Part shown: positions 46,611-55,574 of the stretch, piece after piece
Layout of the letters: every line of letters starts with the position of its first letter
Position numbering within the stretch: position 1 is the first letter of the stretch
Source of the DNA: Streptomyces liangshanensis
Lineage (GTDB): Bacteria > Actinomycetota > Actinomycetes > Streptomycetales > Streptomycetaceae
Direction of reading: 5' to 3'
Assembly (NCBI RefSeq): GCF_011694815.1
Contig: NZ_CP050177.1
Span: forward strand, 2,965,001 to 3,029,000
Length of the DNA stretch: 64,000 bases
Position numbers and translations under genes: made by a program
The notes under the pieces: model-generated
What the model was told of the DNA's origin: nothing
The model's database searches: none
What the model saw: only the letters and a program-made list of their open reading frames with translations

Positions 46611-46696
46611 CGCGGCCATTGCTTGCTCCGGGCTCCCGACCCACCATCAGGGCCGGCCCCCCGGAAGGTCCTGCTGCCGAGGCGAGAGAGAAGTTG

Positions 46697-48337
46697 GTGA
46701 ACGACCAGCACACCAACGCCGGGTACACCACGCACGACGGGTACCAGAACGGCAGCTTCCAGACCGACCCTCTCTTCGGCAACCTGTCGGGCGGTTACGA
46801 AACCCCCCAGGCCACCGGCGAGTACACCAGCACCCCGTGGGACTCGGGTGCCCACCAGACGGTCGGTACGGCCGGAGTCGGCACGGTCACGTACGACGCC
46901 TACGCGGCGCCGCAGTACGACACCACGGGACAGTGGGACGCGGACGCCTGGAACCAGGCGAACCCGCTCACCCAGCAGGATCCGCCGAACGGGGCGGACA
47001 CGGCGGGGCAGTTCGCGACCGGGACCTTCGGTTACGACGCCCAGGGCCACCCCCCGACCGCGCAGTTCGACGTCAGCGCCTTGCAGGCCGGCCAGCCCTA
47101 CGGGTACGACGCGACCGCCCAGTGGGTGGCGCCCACCTACGAGACCGGGGCGTACGACGCCACCGCGTGGAACGGGCAGGAAACGCCGTACCAGCAGGAC
47201 GGAACGCCGTACCCGCAGGACGGGACGGCCTACCAGGCCGGGGAGCACTACCCGCCGGAGGCCGCGTACCAGGACGGGACCCCGTACCAGCAGGCCGAGG
47301 AGCACTACCAGCCCGGGGCCGGGTACGAGACGGACGCCGGGTACGGGCACGACACGCCCGCGCCGTACCACGCCGACGGGCAGTACGCCGAGGACGGGCC
47401 GTACGCGGAGGACGCGCACACCGATCCGGCGGACGAGGACTTCCATGACCACGCCGGGGACGCCGGGGACGGCGACCCGCTCGCGGAGTCCGTACCCGCC
47501 GCGCACGGCGTGCACATGGAGGAGACCATGACCGCGCCCGCGATCGTGCTCACCCCGCGCCCAGTGGGCCGCTCCGCGGGCGGCAACGGCAGCCGGGGCC
47601 GCCGCCGTACCCCCGCCAAGCGCTCCGCCCTCCTCACCATCGCCGTCCCCTCCGCCTGCGTCATGGGCGTGGCGGGCATCGCCGCCGCGTCCGTCGGCGA
47701 CCTCGCCGGCGAGGACAAGCCGGACAACACGGTCTCCACGCAGGCCGCCGACGTCAGCTCCGCGAAGAAGATCGCCGCCGCCAACGCGCAGGTGGACAGC
47801 CAGGTCATGGCCATGAGCGCCGACGCCCGCGACTTCGGCGACCGCGCCAGCCGTACGCAGGAGCGCATCGACCTCCAGGCCCGCAAGGAAGCCGAGAAGC
47901 AGAAGCGGCTGGCCGACGCGGCGCGCAAGGAAGCGCTGCGCCCCAAGTTCGCCCTCCCGGTGGCGCAGCACGGCCTGAGCGCCTTCTTCGGCCAGGCCGG
48001 CGTCAACTGGATGTCCGTGCACACCGGGATCGACTTCCCCGTCTCGTACGGCACCCCGGTGATGGCGGCGACGGACGGCACCGTCCGCACGCAGTACAAC
48101 ACCGCCTACGGGAACATGGCCATCGTGACCTCCCCCGACGGCACCGAGACGTGGTACTGCCACCTCAGCAGTACGAAGTTCCGCTCCGGCAGCGTCAAGG
48201 CGGGCGACGTCATCGCCTACTCGGGGAACTCCGGCAACTCCACCGGCCCCCACCTGCACTTCGAGGTACGGCCCGGCGGCGGCGCGGCGATCAACCCGCT
48301 GCCCTGGCTCCAGAGCCACGGCCTCAACCCGCAGTAG
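46697..48337 (+). CDS. M23 (LytM) peptidase with Tyr/Gln/Pro-rich disordered region
   Basis: This is a 546-residue cell-wall peptidase. The first ~275 residues are disordered, rich in Tyr, Gln, Asp, Pro (YQQDGTPY and similar repeats), followed by a basic stretch, a transmembrane helix (LLTIAVPSACVMGVAGIAAA, about 305), a coiled-coil with many Arg/Lys/Glu (ASRTQERIDLQARKEAEKQ) and a C-terminal LytM domain. The Zn motifs are complete: HTGIDFP (HxxxD) and GPHLHFEVR (HxH). It is probably a membrane-anchored endopeptidase that cuts stem peptides near the growing wall. GTG at 46697 is used; TTG at 46694 is an alternative. From memory it is S. coelicolor SCO4798. Confidence 0.9.
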   Translation: MNDQHTNAGYTTHDGYQNGSFQTDPLFGNLSGGYETPQATGEYTSTPWDSGAHQTVGTAGVGTVTYDAYAAPQYDTTGQWDADAWNQANPLTQQDPPNGADTAGQFATGTFGYDAQGHPPTAQFDVSALQAGQPYGYDATAQWVAPTYETGAYDATAWNGQETPYQQDGTPYPQDGTAYQAGEHYPPEAAYQDGTPYQQAEEHYQPGAGYETDAGYGHDTPAPYHADGQYAEDGPYAEDAHTDPADEDFHDHAGDAGDGDPLAESVPAAHGVHMEETMTAPAIVLTPRPVGRSAGGNGSRGRRRTPAKRSALLTIAVPSACVMGVAGIAAASVGDLAGEDKPDNTVSTQAADVSSAKKIAAANAQVDSQVMAMSADARDFGDRASRTQERIDLQARKEAEKQKRLADAARKEALRPKFALPVAQHGLSAFFGQAGVNWMSVHTGIDFPVSYGTPVMAATDGTVRTQYNTAYGNMAIVTSPDGTETWYCHLSSTKFRSGSVKAGDVIAYSGNSGNSTGPHLHFEVRPGGGAAINPLPWLQSHGLNPQ

Positions 48338-48361
48338 GCGGGCGGCGGCGAAGCGCACGTA

Positions 48362-48410
48362 GGACGGGCCCCGGTCCGGCCCCCGAGGGGGTCAGGACCG
48401 GGGCCCGTCC
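48362..48410. terminator. Bidirectional terminator between M23 gene and pcrA
   Basis: GGACGGGCCCCGGTCC and its exact complement form a 16-bp stem at 48362-48377 and 48395-48410; the 17-base loop can fold further. It lies between the convergent stops at 48337 and 48419. Confidence 0.88.
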
Positions 48411-48418
48411 CGTGACCG

Positions 48419-50938
48419 CTACAGCTTCTCGACCGGCGCGTACCGCAGCAGCAGCCGCTTGGGCTTCTCGTCCCCGAAGTCCACCGTCGCCTGCGCGTCC
48501 GCGCCCGTGCCCGTCACGGCCATGACCGTGCCGAGCCCGAACTGGTCGTGCGTCACCCGGTCCCCCACCACCAGGGCGATGACCGGCTTGTCGGCCGTAC
48601 GCCGCGTGGCGAAGCCCGACGCGCCGCCCGACCGCGAGCGCGCGGCGCTCGACGACAGCGAGGACGTGATCCCGGACGTGGGGCCCGCCGGGATCTGCGC
48701 GCCCGTCCGCTTCCACTCCAGGTGCTGTCCCGGGATCTCCTCCAGGAACCGCGACGGCGGGTTGTACGCGGGCTGTCCCCAGGCGCTCCGCATGGAGGAG
48801 CGGGTCAGGTAGAGGCGCTCGCGGGCGCGGGTGATGCCCACGTACGCGAGTCGGCGCTCCTCCTCCAGCTCCTTGACCTGGCCGAGGGCGCGCATGTGCG
48901 GGAACACGCCGTCCTCCAGGCCCGTCAGGAACACCACGGGGAACTCCAGGCCCTTGGCGGTGTGCAGCGTCATCAGCGTGATGACACCGGAGCCGTCCAC
49001 GTCCTCGTCGGGGATCTGGTCAGAGTCGGCGACCAGCGCCACCCGCTCCAGGAACTCGGCGAGCGTGCCGGTGGTGGTCGGGGCGGCGGGCGCGCCGGCC
49101 GCCCCGTCACCGCCTGTTCCGTCAGCGGCGGCCGCCGCCGCGCCTTCGGCCTGCGCGCGCTCCTGCTCGAACTCCAGGGCCACCGCGGCCAATTCCTGCA
49201 GGTTCTCGATCCGGGTCTCGTCCTGGGGGTCGGTCGAGGCCTGCAACTCCGCCAGGTAGCCGGTCCGTTCGAGCACGGCCTCCAGGACCGTCGCGGGTCC
49301 CGCGCCGGACTCCACGACCGTACGGAGCTCCTCCATCAGCGTGTTGAAGCGCTTGACCGCGTTCGACGAGCGGGCCGCCATGCCGTACGCCTCGTCCACG
49401 CGCCGCAGCGCCTGCGGGAAGGTGATCTTCTCCCGCAGCGAGAGCGCGTCGATCATCGCCTCCGCGCGGTCCCCGATGCCGCGCTTGGGCACGTTGAGGA
49501 TCCGGCGCAGCGGGACCGTGTCCTCGGGGTTGGCCAGCACGCGCAGGTAGGCCAGCACGTCGCGGACCTCCTTGCGCTCGTAGAACCGCACCCCGCCGAC
49601 GACCTTGTAGGGCAGGCCGACCCGGATGAAGATCTCCTCGAAGACACGCGACTGCGCGTTCGTCCGGTAGAAGATCGCGACGTCGCCCGCCTTGGCGTCG
49701 CCCGCGTCCGTCAGCCGGTCGATCTCCTCGGCGACGAACTGCGCCTCGTCGTGCTCGGTGTCGGCGACATAGCCCGTGATCAGGGCGCCCGCGCCCGCGT
49801 TCGTCCACAGGTTCTTGGGCCGGCGGCTCTCGTTGCGCTCGATGACCGCGTTGGCCGCGCTGAGGATCGTCTGCGTCGAGCGGTAGTTCTGCTCCAGCAG
49901 GATCGTGCGCGCGTCCGGGTAGTCCTCCTCGAACTGGAGGATGTTACGGATCGTGGCGCCCCGGAAGGCGTAGATGGACTGGTCGGCGTCACCGACCACA
50001 CACAGCTCGGCCGGGTCGTCGCCCTCCCCGGAGGGGCCCACCAGCTCCCGTACGAGGGTGTACTGCGCGTGGTTCGTGTCCTGGTACTCGTCCACCAGGA
50101 CGTGCCGGAAGCGCCGCCGGTAGTGCTCGGCGACGTCCGGGAACGCCTGGAGCAGGTGGACGGTGGTCATGATGATGTCGTCGAAGTCCAGCGCGTTGGC
50201 CTCGCGCAGGCGCGACTGGTACATCCGGTAGGCCTCGGCGAGCGTCTTCTCGAAGCCGTCGGCGGCCCGGTCGGCGTACGTCTCCTCGTCGATCAGCTCG
50301 TTCTTCAGGTTCGATACCTGGGCGCTGAACGCCTTCGGGGGGTGCCGCTTGGGGTCCAGGTCCAGATCGCGGCAGACGAGCGCCATCAGGCGCTTGGAGT
50401 CGGCCGCGTCGTAGATCGAGAAGGACGAGGTGAACCCGAGCTTCTTGGACTCGCGGCGCAGGATCCGTACACACGCGCTGTGGAAGGTCAGCACCCACAT
50501 GGCCCGCGCCCGGGGGCCGACGAGCTGCTCGACCCGCTCCTTCATCTCGCCCGCGGCCTTGTTCGTGAACGTGATGGCCAGTATCTCGCCGGGGTGCACG
50601 CTGCGGGTGCCCAGCAGGTGCGCGATCCGGTGGGTCAGGACGCGGGTCTTGCCCGACCCGGCGCCGGCCACGATGAGCAGGGGCGAGCCGGTGTGGACGA
50701 CGGCCGCGCGCTGCTCCTCGTTGAGCCCTTCGAGCAGCGCGGCCGGGTCCACGACCGTGCGCGGGGCGCCGTCACGGTGGTACGGATCGCGGGGCGGTGG
50801 CACGTCGAATACACCTCCGAAGAGGTCGTCGGGGATCCGCTCCGGCGGCTCCCGGTCCTGGTCCTCGGGCGGCGGCGGGTGCTCGTCCCCGGAGGGCTGG
50901 AGGTCCGCCAGGAAGCTGTCGTCAAAGAGGCTGCTCAT
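48419..50938 (-). CDS. pcrA: ATP-dependent DNA helicase PcrA/UvrD
   Basis: This is an 839-residue SF1A 3'-5' helicase for DNA repair and for clearing RecA or transcription complexes. Walker A is GAGSGKT at 92-98; Walker B is VDEYQDTN, motif III GDADQSIYAFRGA, and motif V/VI is in TLHTAKGLEFPVVFL and RLAYVGITRARERLYL. A ~60-residue acidic N-terminal extension and an Ala-rich insertion (EGAAAAAADGTGG) near 618 are typical of actinobacteria. The C terminus has a Tudor-like VVGDRVTHDQFGLGTVM that binds RNA polymerase in PcrA. It is preceded by a PafBC-type motif (50948-50970), predicting DNA-damage induction. Confidence 0.96.
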   Translation of the reverse strand: MSSLFDDSFLADLQPSGDEHPPPPEDQDREPPERIPDDLFGGVFDVPPPRDPYHRDGAPRTVVDPAALLEGLNEEQRAAVVHTGSPLLIVAGAGSGKTRVLTHRIAHLLGTRSVHPGEILAITFTNKAAGEMKERVEQLVGPRARAMWVLTFHSACVRILRRESKKLGFTSSFSIYDAADSKRLMALVCRDLDLDPKRHPPKAFSAQVSNLKNELIDEETYADRAADGFEKTLAEAYRMYQSRLREANALDFDDIIMTTVHLLQAFPDVAEHYRRRFRHVLVDEYQDTNHAQYTLVRELVGPSGEGDDPAELCVVGDADQSIYAFRGATIRNILQFEEDYPDARTILLEQNYRSTQTILSAANAVIERNESRRPKNLWTNAGAGALITGYVADTEHDEAQFVAEEIDRLTDAGDAKAGDVAIFYRTNAQSRVFEEIFIRVGLPYKVVGGVRFYERKEVRDVLAYLRVLANPEDTVPLRRILNVPKRGIGDRAEAMIDALSLREKITFPQALRRVDEAYGMAARSSNAVKRFNTLMEELRTVVESGAGPATVLEAVLERTGYLAELQASTDPQDETRIENLQELAAVALEFEQERAQAEGAAAAAADGTGGDGAAGAPAAPTTTGTLAEFLERVALVADSDQIPDEDVDGSGVITLMTLHTAKGLEFPVVFLTGLEDGVFPHMRALGQVKELEEERRLAYVGITRARERLYLTRSSMRSAWGQPAYNPPSRFLEEIPGQHLEWKRTGAQIPAGPTSGITSSLSSSAARSRSGGASGFATRRTADKPVIALVVGDRVTHDQFGLGTVMAVTGTGADAQATVDFGDEKPKRLLLRYAPVEKL

Positions 50939-50947
50939 CGCCCTCCG

Positions 50948-50970
50948 AGTCTAGGCCGCCGGACTGACAG
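50948..50970 (-). promoter_or_regulatory. PafBC-like DNA-damage promoter motif before pcrA
   Basis: On the minus strand CTGTCAGTC (50970-50962), an 8-base spacer and TAGACT (50953-50948) match tTGTCRgtg-N8-TAnnnT at all but the first and last bases of the upstream block. Transcription would start next to the ATG at 50938. PcrA/UvrD being damage-induced is biologically sensible. Confidence 0.6.
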
Positions 50971-51226
50971 CCCGCTCCCGCCTCGGGGAGTCCGCGGGTG
51001 GCCGGACGTGGTCGGCGCTGGTCGGCGCCGGCCGACGGTCGAACAGTCACCCAAAGTAATCGTACACTTCCCGAAAAGCGACTCGAACACGCTTCATGCG
51101 GTCACCGTCGCAAAGGTCACGAAAATGTATCGGGCATATCGGCCATCGTCCTTCACATGAGCGCCACACTTTGGCTAGCTTGTTTGATCAGGCACTCCGC
51201 AATTCCCACTGCGGTCCACGGAAGGA

Positions 51227-52579
51227 ATGCCGATCTTGGCATCGCATCGCAAGTCCCGCGGCACCGGCGGAGTCCGTTCCAGCTCCCCCGCCGTCGGGCT
51301 CACCACGGCGGCGCTCGCCTCCGTCACGCTCCTCTCGGCCCAGAGCGCCGATGCCGCGCCCGCCGTGTCGCAGCCGTCCGTGGAGGACGTGCAGAAGAAG
51401 GTCGACGCGCTGTACCGCCAGGCGGGCAGCGCGACGCGGCAGAACGCGCAGGCCAAGGAGCCGGCGAAGACCGCGAAACCGCCCAGGGGCGCGCGGTCCA
51501 AGGAAGCGGCGGAGACCGGCCGGGAGACCCGGGTCGCGGAGCCGGCGCCGCGCCCGCAGCCGCGCCGCGCGGCGCCCCTCCAGGGGGACGCGATACGGCC
51601 GGCCGCGGCGACCACCTTCGCCACCGGCCCCCAGGTCCCCCGGCCCGCGCCCGCCCGCCCCGCGCCCACCCAGCTGGTCCCGCAGCAGCCGGCACCGCAG
51701 CGGCCCGTCTCCTCGCCGCTCGTCCCGCAGCAACTCGTCCCGCAGCCGCTCGTCCCGCCGCAGCCGACGCGCGCGCCCCGGGTCGTGCCGGCCCAGGGCC
51801 CGGTCCCGGCCTCGGCCCCCGTCGCGGCTCCCGCCGCGCAGGGCGCGGAGCCCCAGGCGGCCCTGCGCCTCAGCAAGTTGACGGTCCAGGAGAAGCTGTC
51901 CACGACCAGGGCGCTGCTGTCGCGGCTGGTCCAGGAGAAGACGGCACAGGCACAGGCGCAGGCCGAAGCACGGGCGTTGGCCGAGGCCCAGGCCCAAGCC
52001 CTCGCGGCCCAGGCCCAATTGGACGCTCAAGCCCTGTCGGACGCGCAGGCCCAATTGGACGCGCAGGCCCGCGCGGAGGCCGAGGCCCAGGCCCAGGCGG
52101 CCCAGGAACAGGCACTGGCCGCCCAGCAGGCACAGACCCCGCTCCAGCCGACCCCCGCCCCCGCCGTCACTCCCGCGCCCGTTCCTACCCCCACACCCAC
52201 TCCTGCCCCCGCCCCCGACAGCACCTACGCCACCAAGGCCGCCAAGGTCCTGGCGTTCGCGCGCGCACAGATCGGCAAGCCGTACGTGTCCGGCGCCACC
52301 GGCCCCAGCTCGTACGACAGCACGGGCCTGACCCAGACCGCCTGGCGGGTGGCGGGCGTGGACCTGCCGCGTACCACCTGGGAGCAGGTGAGCGCGGGCA
52401 CGAACATCACCACCCAGGACCTGCTGCCCGGCGACCTGGTCTTCTTCTACGACGACATCAGCCACGTCGGGATCTACACCGGCGACGGCATGATGATCCA
52501 CGCCCCCGAGCCGGGCGCGAACGTCCGCGAGGAGTCGATCTACTACCTGCCGATCCACGGCAGCGTCCGCCCGGCCTGA
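51227..52579 (+). CDS. Secreted NlpC/P60-like protein lacking the catalytic Cys
   Basis: This is a 450-residue exported protein with a C-terminal NlpC/P60 (peptidoglycan endopeptidase) domain. The signal region (SSSPAVGLTTAALASVTLLS, then ADAAP) is followed by a long Pro/Gln/Ala-rich segment with LVPQQ repeats and an Ala/Gln helical stretch. In the NlpC/P60 domain the nucleophile, normally in YDCSGLTQ, reads YDSTGLTQ, with Ser365 (52319-52321) in place of Cys; the His is kept (DISHVGIYTGDG). It should be unable to cleave peptidoglycan as a cysteine peptidase, so it may act as a binding or regulatory subunit. The paralogue downstream keeps its Cys. A TTG at 51236 would give MASHRKSR, matching MAAHRKHK of the paralogue, and may be the true start. 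Confidence 0.85.
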   Translation: MPILASHRKSRGTGGVRSSSPAVGLTTAALASVTLLSAQSADAAPAVSQPSVEDVQKKVDALYRQAGSATRQNAQAKEPAKTAKPPRGARSKEAAETGRETRVAEPAPRPQPRRAAPLQGDAIRPAAATTFATGPQVPRPAPARPAPTQLVPQQPAPQRPVSSPLVPQQLVPQPLVPPQPTRAPRVVPAQGPVPASAPVAAPAAQGAEPQAALRLSKLTVQEKLSTTRALLSRLVQEKTAQAQAQAEARALAEAQAQALAAQAQLDAQALSDAQAQLDAQARAEAEAQAQAAQEQALAAQQAQTPLQPTPAPAVTPAPVPTPTPTPAPAPDSTYATKAAKVLAFARAQIGKPYVSGATGPSSYDSTGLTQTAWRVAGVDLPRTTWEQVSAGTNITTQDLLPGDLVFFYDDISHVGIYTGDGMMIHAPEPGANVREESIYYLPIHGSVRPA

Positions 52580-52792
52580 CCGCCCTGATCCGGTCCTGAT
52601 CGAAAGAGGGACAAGGAGGACGCGGGCAGCGGATCGTACGGTCATAAAGCGCCCAGGACCTTTCACCTGCTGCCAATACCCGCCATGTCGACACCGCGCC
52701 GTGACCTTCACCTAGCGTCCTTCTCCAGGTGGCCTCCCCCCGCCACCCGGCCCGCACGGCCGCGAACCGTGTGACGTTGGACCAGTAAGGAA

Positions 52793-53905
52793 GTGGACGC
52801 CCTCGTGGCAGCGCACCGGAAACACAAACAGCGCCCGCTCACCGGCCCCGCCGGTCGTACCGCCGCCACCCTCGCGCTGGCGGGCGCCGCGACCGCGACG
52901 GCCGGAGCGTCGGCCGGATCCGCCCACGCGGAACCGCGCCTGACGGCGGCTCAGGTCAAGTCGAAGGTCGACAAGCTCTACGAGCAGGCCGAGGCCGCGA
53001 CCGAGCGGTACAACGGGGCGAAGGAGAAGGCCGACGACGCCCGTGACGCGCTGAACGAGCTGCGCGACGAGGCCACCCGGCGCACGGAGCGGCTCAACAG
53101 CTCGCGCGCGGCGCTCGGTTCGATCGCCACCGCGCAGTACCGGGCCGGCGGCCTCACCCCCACCGTCCAACTCGCCCTCAACTCGGACCCGGACACGTTC
53201 CTCCAGGCCGCCGCCCTCGCCGAACGGACCGCCGCGCACCAGTCCACGACGGTCACGCGGATCCGCAAGGAACTGGCGACGATCGCGGAGTTACGGACCC
53301 GGGCCGACGACCGGCTCGTGGACCTGAAGGCCCGTCAGAACGAGGTGGCCGCGCAGAAGGCCACCGTCCAGAAGCGGCTGACCGCCGCCGAGGACCTGTT
53401 GGACACGCTCACCGCCCAGGAGCGCGCCCGGTACGCCGAGCAGGAGGCGGCGGGCCAGGACCGCGCGGTCCCGTACGCCGCGGACGGGGCCGCGCGGACG
53501 GCGGCCGTCACCCGCGCCGCCCGCACCGCCACCCGCCCCGCCACGCAGGCGCCCAGCAGCCGCGCCGCCGCGGCCGTCGCCTTCGCGTACGCCGCGATCG
53601 GCAAGCCGTACGTGTGGGGCGCCACCGGCCCCGGCTCCTTCGACTGCTCCGGACTCACCCAGGCCGCCTGGCGCGCGGCCGGCGTCGCCCTCCCCCGGAC
53701 CACGTACACCCAGATCAACGCGGGCCGGCGCGTCTCCCGCGCCCAGCTCGCCCCCGGTGACCTGGTGTTCTTCTACTCGGGCATCAGTCACGTCGGGATC
53801 TACATCGGCGACGGGAAGATGATCCACGCCCCCCGGACCGGCTCGACCGTCCGGATCGCCCCCCTCGACCAGATGCCCTTCGCGGGCGCCACCCGCCCGG
53901 TGTAG
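52793..53905 (+). CDS. Secreted NlpC/P60 peptidoglycan endopeptidase
   Basis: This is a 370-residue secreted peptidase. Signal peptide (TAATLALAGAATATAGA, then AHAEP), then a coiled-coil of about 150 residues (KVDKLYEQAEAATERYNGAK), a linker and the NlpC/P60 domain with the complete catalytic Cys (FDCSGLTQ, C285) and His (ISHVGIYIGDG). It cuts the D-Glu to meso/LL-DAP bond in peptidoglycan stem peptides. Codon 167 (53291-53293) is TTA, making translation dependent on bldA and suggesting developmental use. The GTG at 52805 would start MAAHRKHK, matching its paralogue. It is 213 bp from the Cys-less paralogue on the same strand. Confidence 0.92.
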   Translation: MDALVAAHRKHKQRPLTGPAGRTAATLALAGAATATAGASAGSAHAEPRLTAAQVKSKVDKLYEQAEAATERYNGAKEKADDARDALNELRDEATRRTERLNSSRAALGSIATAQYRAGGLTPTVQLALNSDPDTFLQAAALAERTAAHQSTTVTRIRKELATIAELRTRADDRLVDLKARQNEVAAQKATVQKRLTAAEDLLDTLTAQERARYAEQEAAGQDRAVPYAADGAARTAAVTRAARTATRPATQAPSSRAAAAVAFAYAAIGKPYVWGATGPGSFDCSGLTQAAWRAAGVALPRTTYTQINAGRRVSRAQLAPGDLVFFYSGISHVGIYIGDGKMIHAPRTGSTVRIAPLDQMPFAGATRPV

Positions 53906-53921
53906 GCACCCGCCGGCCCGC

Positions 53922-54332
53922 TCAGTTCGCCGGCGCCGGCGCCGGGCTGTTGTGGTAGGCGGCGATCAGCCACCGGCCGTCCCGCTTCTCCAGCACCCAG
54001 GTCGCGTTCACCTTGCGGGCGTCCGGGACCTCGGTCTCGCCGGCGAAGAGGATGCCGGACTCGCTGACAACGATCGCGCCGACCTCGCCGAGGAAGCGGA
54101 GGCTGAGCTGCTTGTTGGCGGTCGAGCTGCCCTTGAGCGGCCCGTCGAAGGCCAGCGCCATGCTCCGCCGGATCGCGTCACGGCTGTCGCGGAGCGAACC
54201 GGTCATGATGGCGGTGGCGTCCGCGGTGTAGTCGGCGACCATGCCGTCGGCGTCGCCGGCGTCCCACGCCCGGTAGGAGGCGACCAGCACGGCCCTGATC
54301 GCCGCCACGTCTTCCGTACGACCCTCTGACAT
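53922..54332 (-). CDS. SgcJ/EcaC (NTF2-like) family protein
   Basis: This is a 136-residue protein with a cone-shaped NTF2-like (SnoaL/DUF4440/SgcJ) fold: helical N terminus (IRAVLVASYRAWDAGDADGM), then a beta-sheet with VVSESGILF and NATWVLEKRDGRWLIAAYHNSP. These proteins bind small hydrophobic molecules or act as isomerases; the ligand is unknown. It is 52 bp downstream of the ECF sigma factor gene on the same strand and may be cotranscribed. Confidence 0.85.
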   Translation of the reverse strand: MSEGRTEDVAAIRAVLVASYRAWDAGDADGMVADYTADATAIMTGSLRDSRDAIRRSMALAFDGPLKGSSTANKQLSLRFLGEVGAIVVSESGILFAGETEVPDARKVNATWVLEKRDGRWLIAAYHNSPAPAPAN

Positions 54333-54384
54333 CGGGTTCTCCCTGGTGAACGGTTCGCCCGGGGTGTTCCGGGCGAACTCGTCA

Positions 54385-55410
54385 CTACATACCGGCGCCG
54401 GGGTCGGAACTCATCGCGCCCCGGTCAGGAGATGTCTTCGCGTTCGAGAGGTCTTCGAGTTCGGTCGGCAGGCCGAAGGCCGCGAAGACCTCGGGATCCT
54501 GGAAGACCGAGTTCCGGCTGATGCCTTCGGCGGTGACGGTGAAGACCTGGAGCGTGTGCAACCGGTAGCCGTCACCGGCCCGCTGGTAGGCGGCGAACCC
54601 GGGCTGGCCGCCGTTGGCCGTGAGGGGCTCCAGCCGCCAGTCCGTTCCGGCCGCCTCGAAGACCCACTCCATGAACAGCCCGTAACCGCCGCGGCCGGTG
54701 AACCAGTTGAGCATCGGCGGCATCTCCATGAGCACGTCCTCGGTGAGCAGCCGCTTGAGCCCCTCCACGTCGGCCCGCTCGAACGCCGTCATATAGCGGT
54801 CGACCCAGGCGCGCTGCTCGGCCGCGGACGGCTCGCCGAGACGTTCCTGCCCCACCCCGGTCTCCTTGAGCCGCGCCCGCGCCCGTTGCAGCGAACTGTT
54901 CACCGACACCGTGCTCGTACCGAGGATCCCCGCCGCCTCGAACGCGGAGAAACCCAGCACGTCCCGCAGGATCAGCGCGCCGCGCTGACGCGCCGACAGA
55001 TGCTGGAGGGCAGCCGCGAACGCGAGACGCAGGCTGCTGCGGTCGATCGCGGCCGCGGCCGGATCGACCGCCGTCACCAGGGCGTCCGGCAGGGGCTGGA
55101 GCCAGGGATTCTCCCCCCGGACGAGCGGCCCGAGCGGATCCGACGCGGCCACCAGCCCCGACGGCAGGGGGCGGCGGCCGCGGGCCTCCAGAGCGGTCAG
55201 GCAGACGTTCGTCGCGATCCGGTAGAGCCAGGTGCGCAGCGAACTGCGGGTGTCGTCGTACCGCTCCCGCGCCCGCCAGGCCCGCAGGTACGTGTCCTGG
55301 ACCAGGTCCTCGGCGTCGTGGGCGGAGCCCAGCATCCGGTAGCAGTAAGCCAGCAGCTCGTTGCGGAACGGTTCGATCCGGCCCGCGAAACCGTCCTCGC
55401 CTGCCGTCAC
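54385..55410 (-). CDS. SigX5-like ECF sigma factor with SnoaL domain
   Basis: This is a 341-residue ECF RNA polymerase sigma factor. Region 2 includes LLAYCYRMLGSAHDAEDLVQD and TYLRAWRARERY; region 4 includes HLSARQRGALILRDVLGFSA and TSTVSVNSSLQRARARL. The remaining ~145 residues are an NTF2/SnoaL-like domain (VDRYMTAFERADVEGLKRLL). Such fusions regulate themselves via the SnoaL domain without a separate anti-sigma. It may be cotranscribed with the SgcJ-like gene. Target genes are unknown. Confidence 0.9.
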   Translation of the reverse strand: MTAGEDGFAGRIEPFRNELLAYCYRMLGSAHDAEDLVQDTYLRAWRARERYDDTRSSLRTWLYRIATNVCLTALEARGRRPLPSGLVAASDPLGPLVRGENPWLQPLPDALVTAVDPAAAAIDRSSLRLAFAAALQHLSARQRGALILRDVLGFSAFEAAGILGTSTVSVNSSLQRARARLKETGVGQERLGEPSAAEQRAWVDRYMTAFERADVEGLKRLLTEDVLMEMPPMLNWFTGRGGYGLFMEWVFEAAGTDWRLEPLTANGGQPGFAAYQRAGDGYRLHTLQVFTVTAEGISRNSVFQDPEVFAAFGLPTELEDLSNAKTSPDRGAMSSDPGAGM

Positions 55411-55574
55411 GTCCGAGCTCCTTCTCCGTCGCCGCCAGGAGCAACCTACGTCGTGCCGGCCGGCCCGGTGTCGCCGGACTGGCCCCCGCCGGGATGCCGG
55501 GGAACCGGTGCCGGGTCACGATGGGCGCGGATGGCCGCCGGTCCGTGAGCCCGTGAGCCCGTGAAGGGGAAGCC

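Noticed and set aside
46419..46696. Possible c-di-AMP (ydaO) riboswitch upstream of the M23 peptidase gene
   Set aside because: Such riboswitches precede some Streptomyces wall hydrolase genes, but the conserved blocks were not found; an ordinary promoter with an 80-nt leader explains the region.
50971..51226. Riboswitch or known operator before the first NlpC/P60 gene
   Set aside because: The region is more AT-rich and has repeats of GTCAC, but no riboswitch core or recognised operator could be supported.
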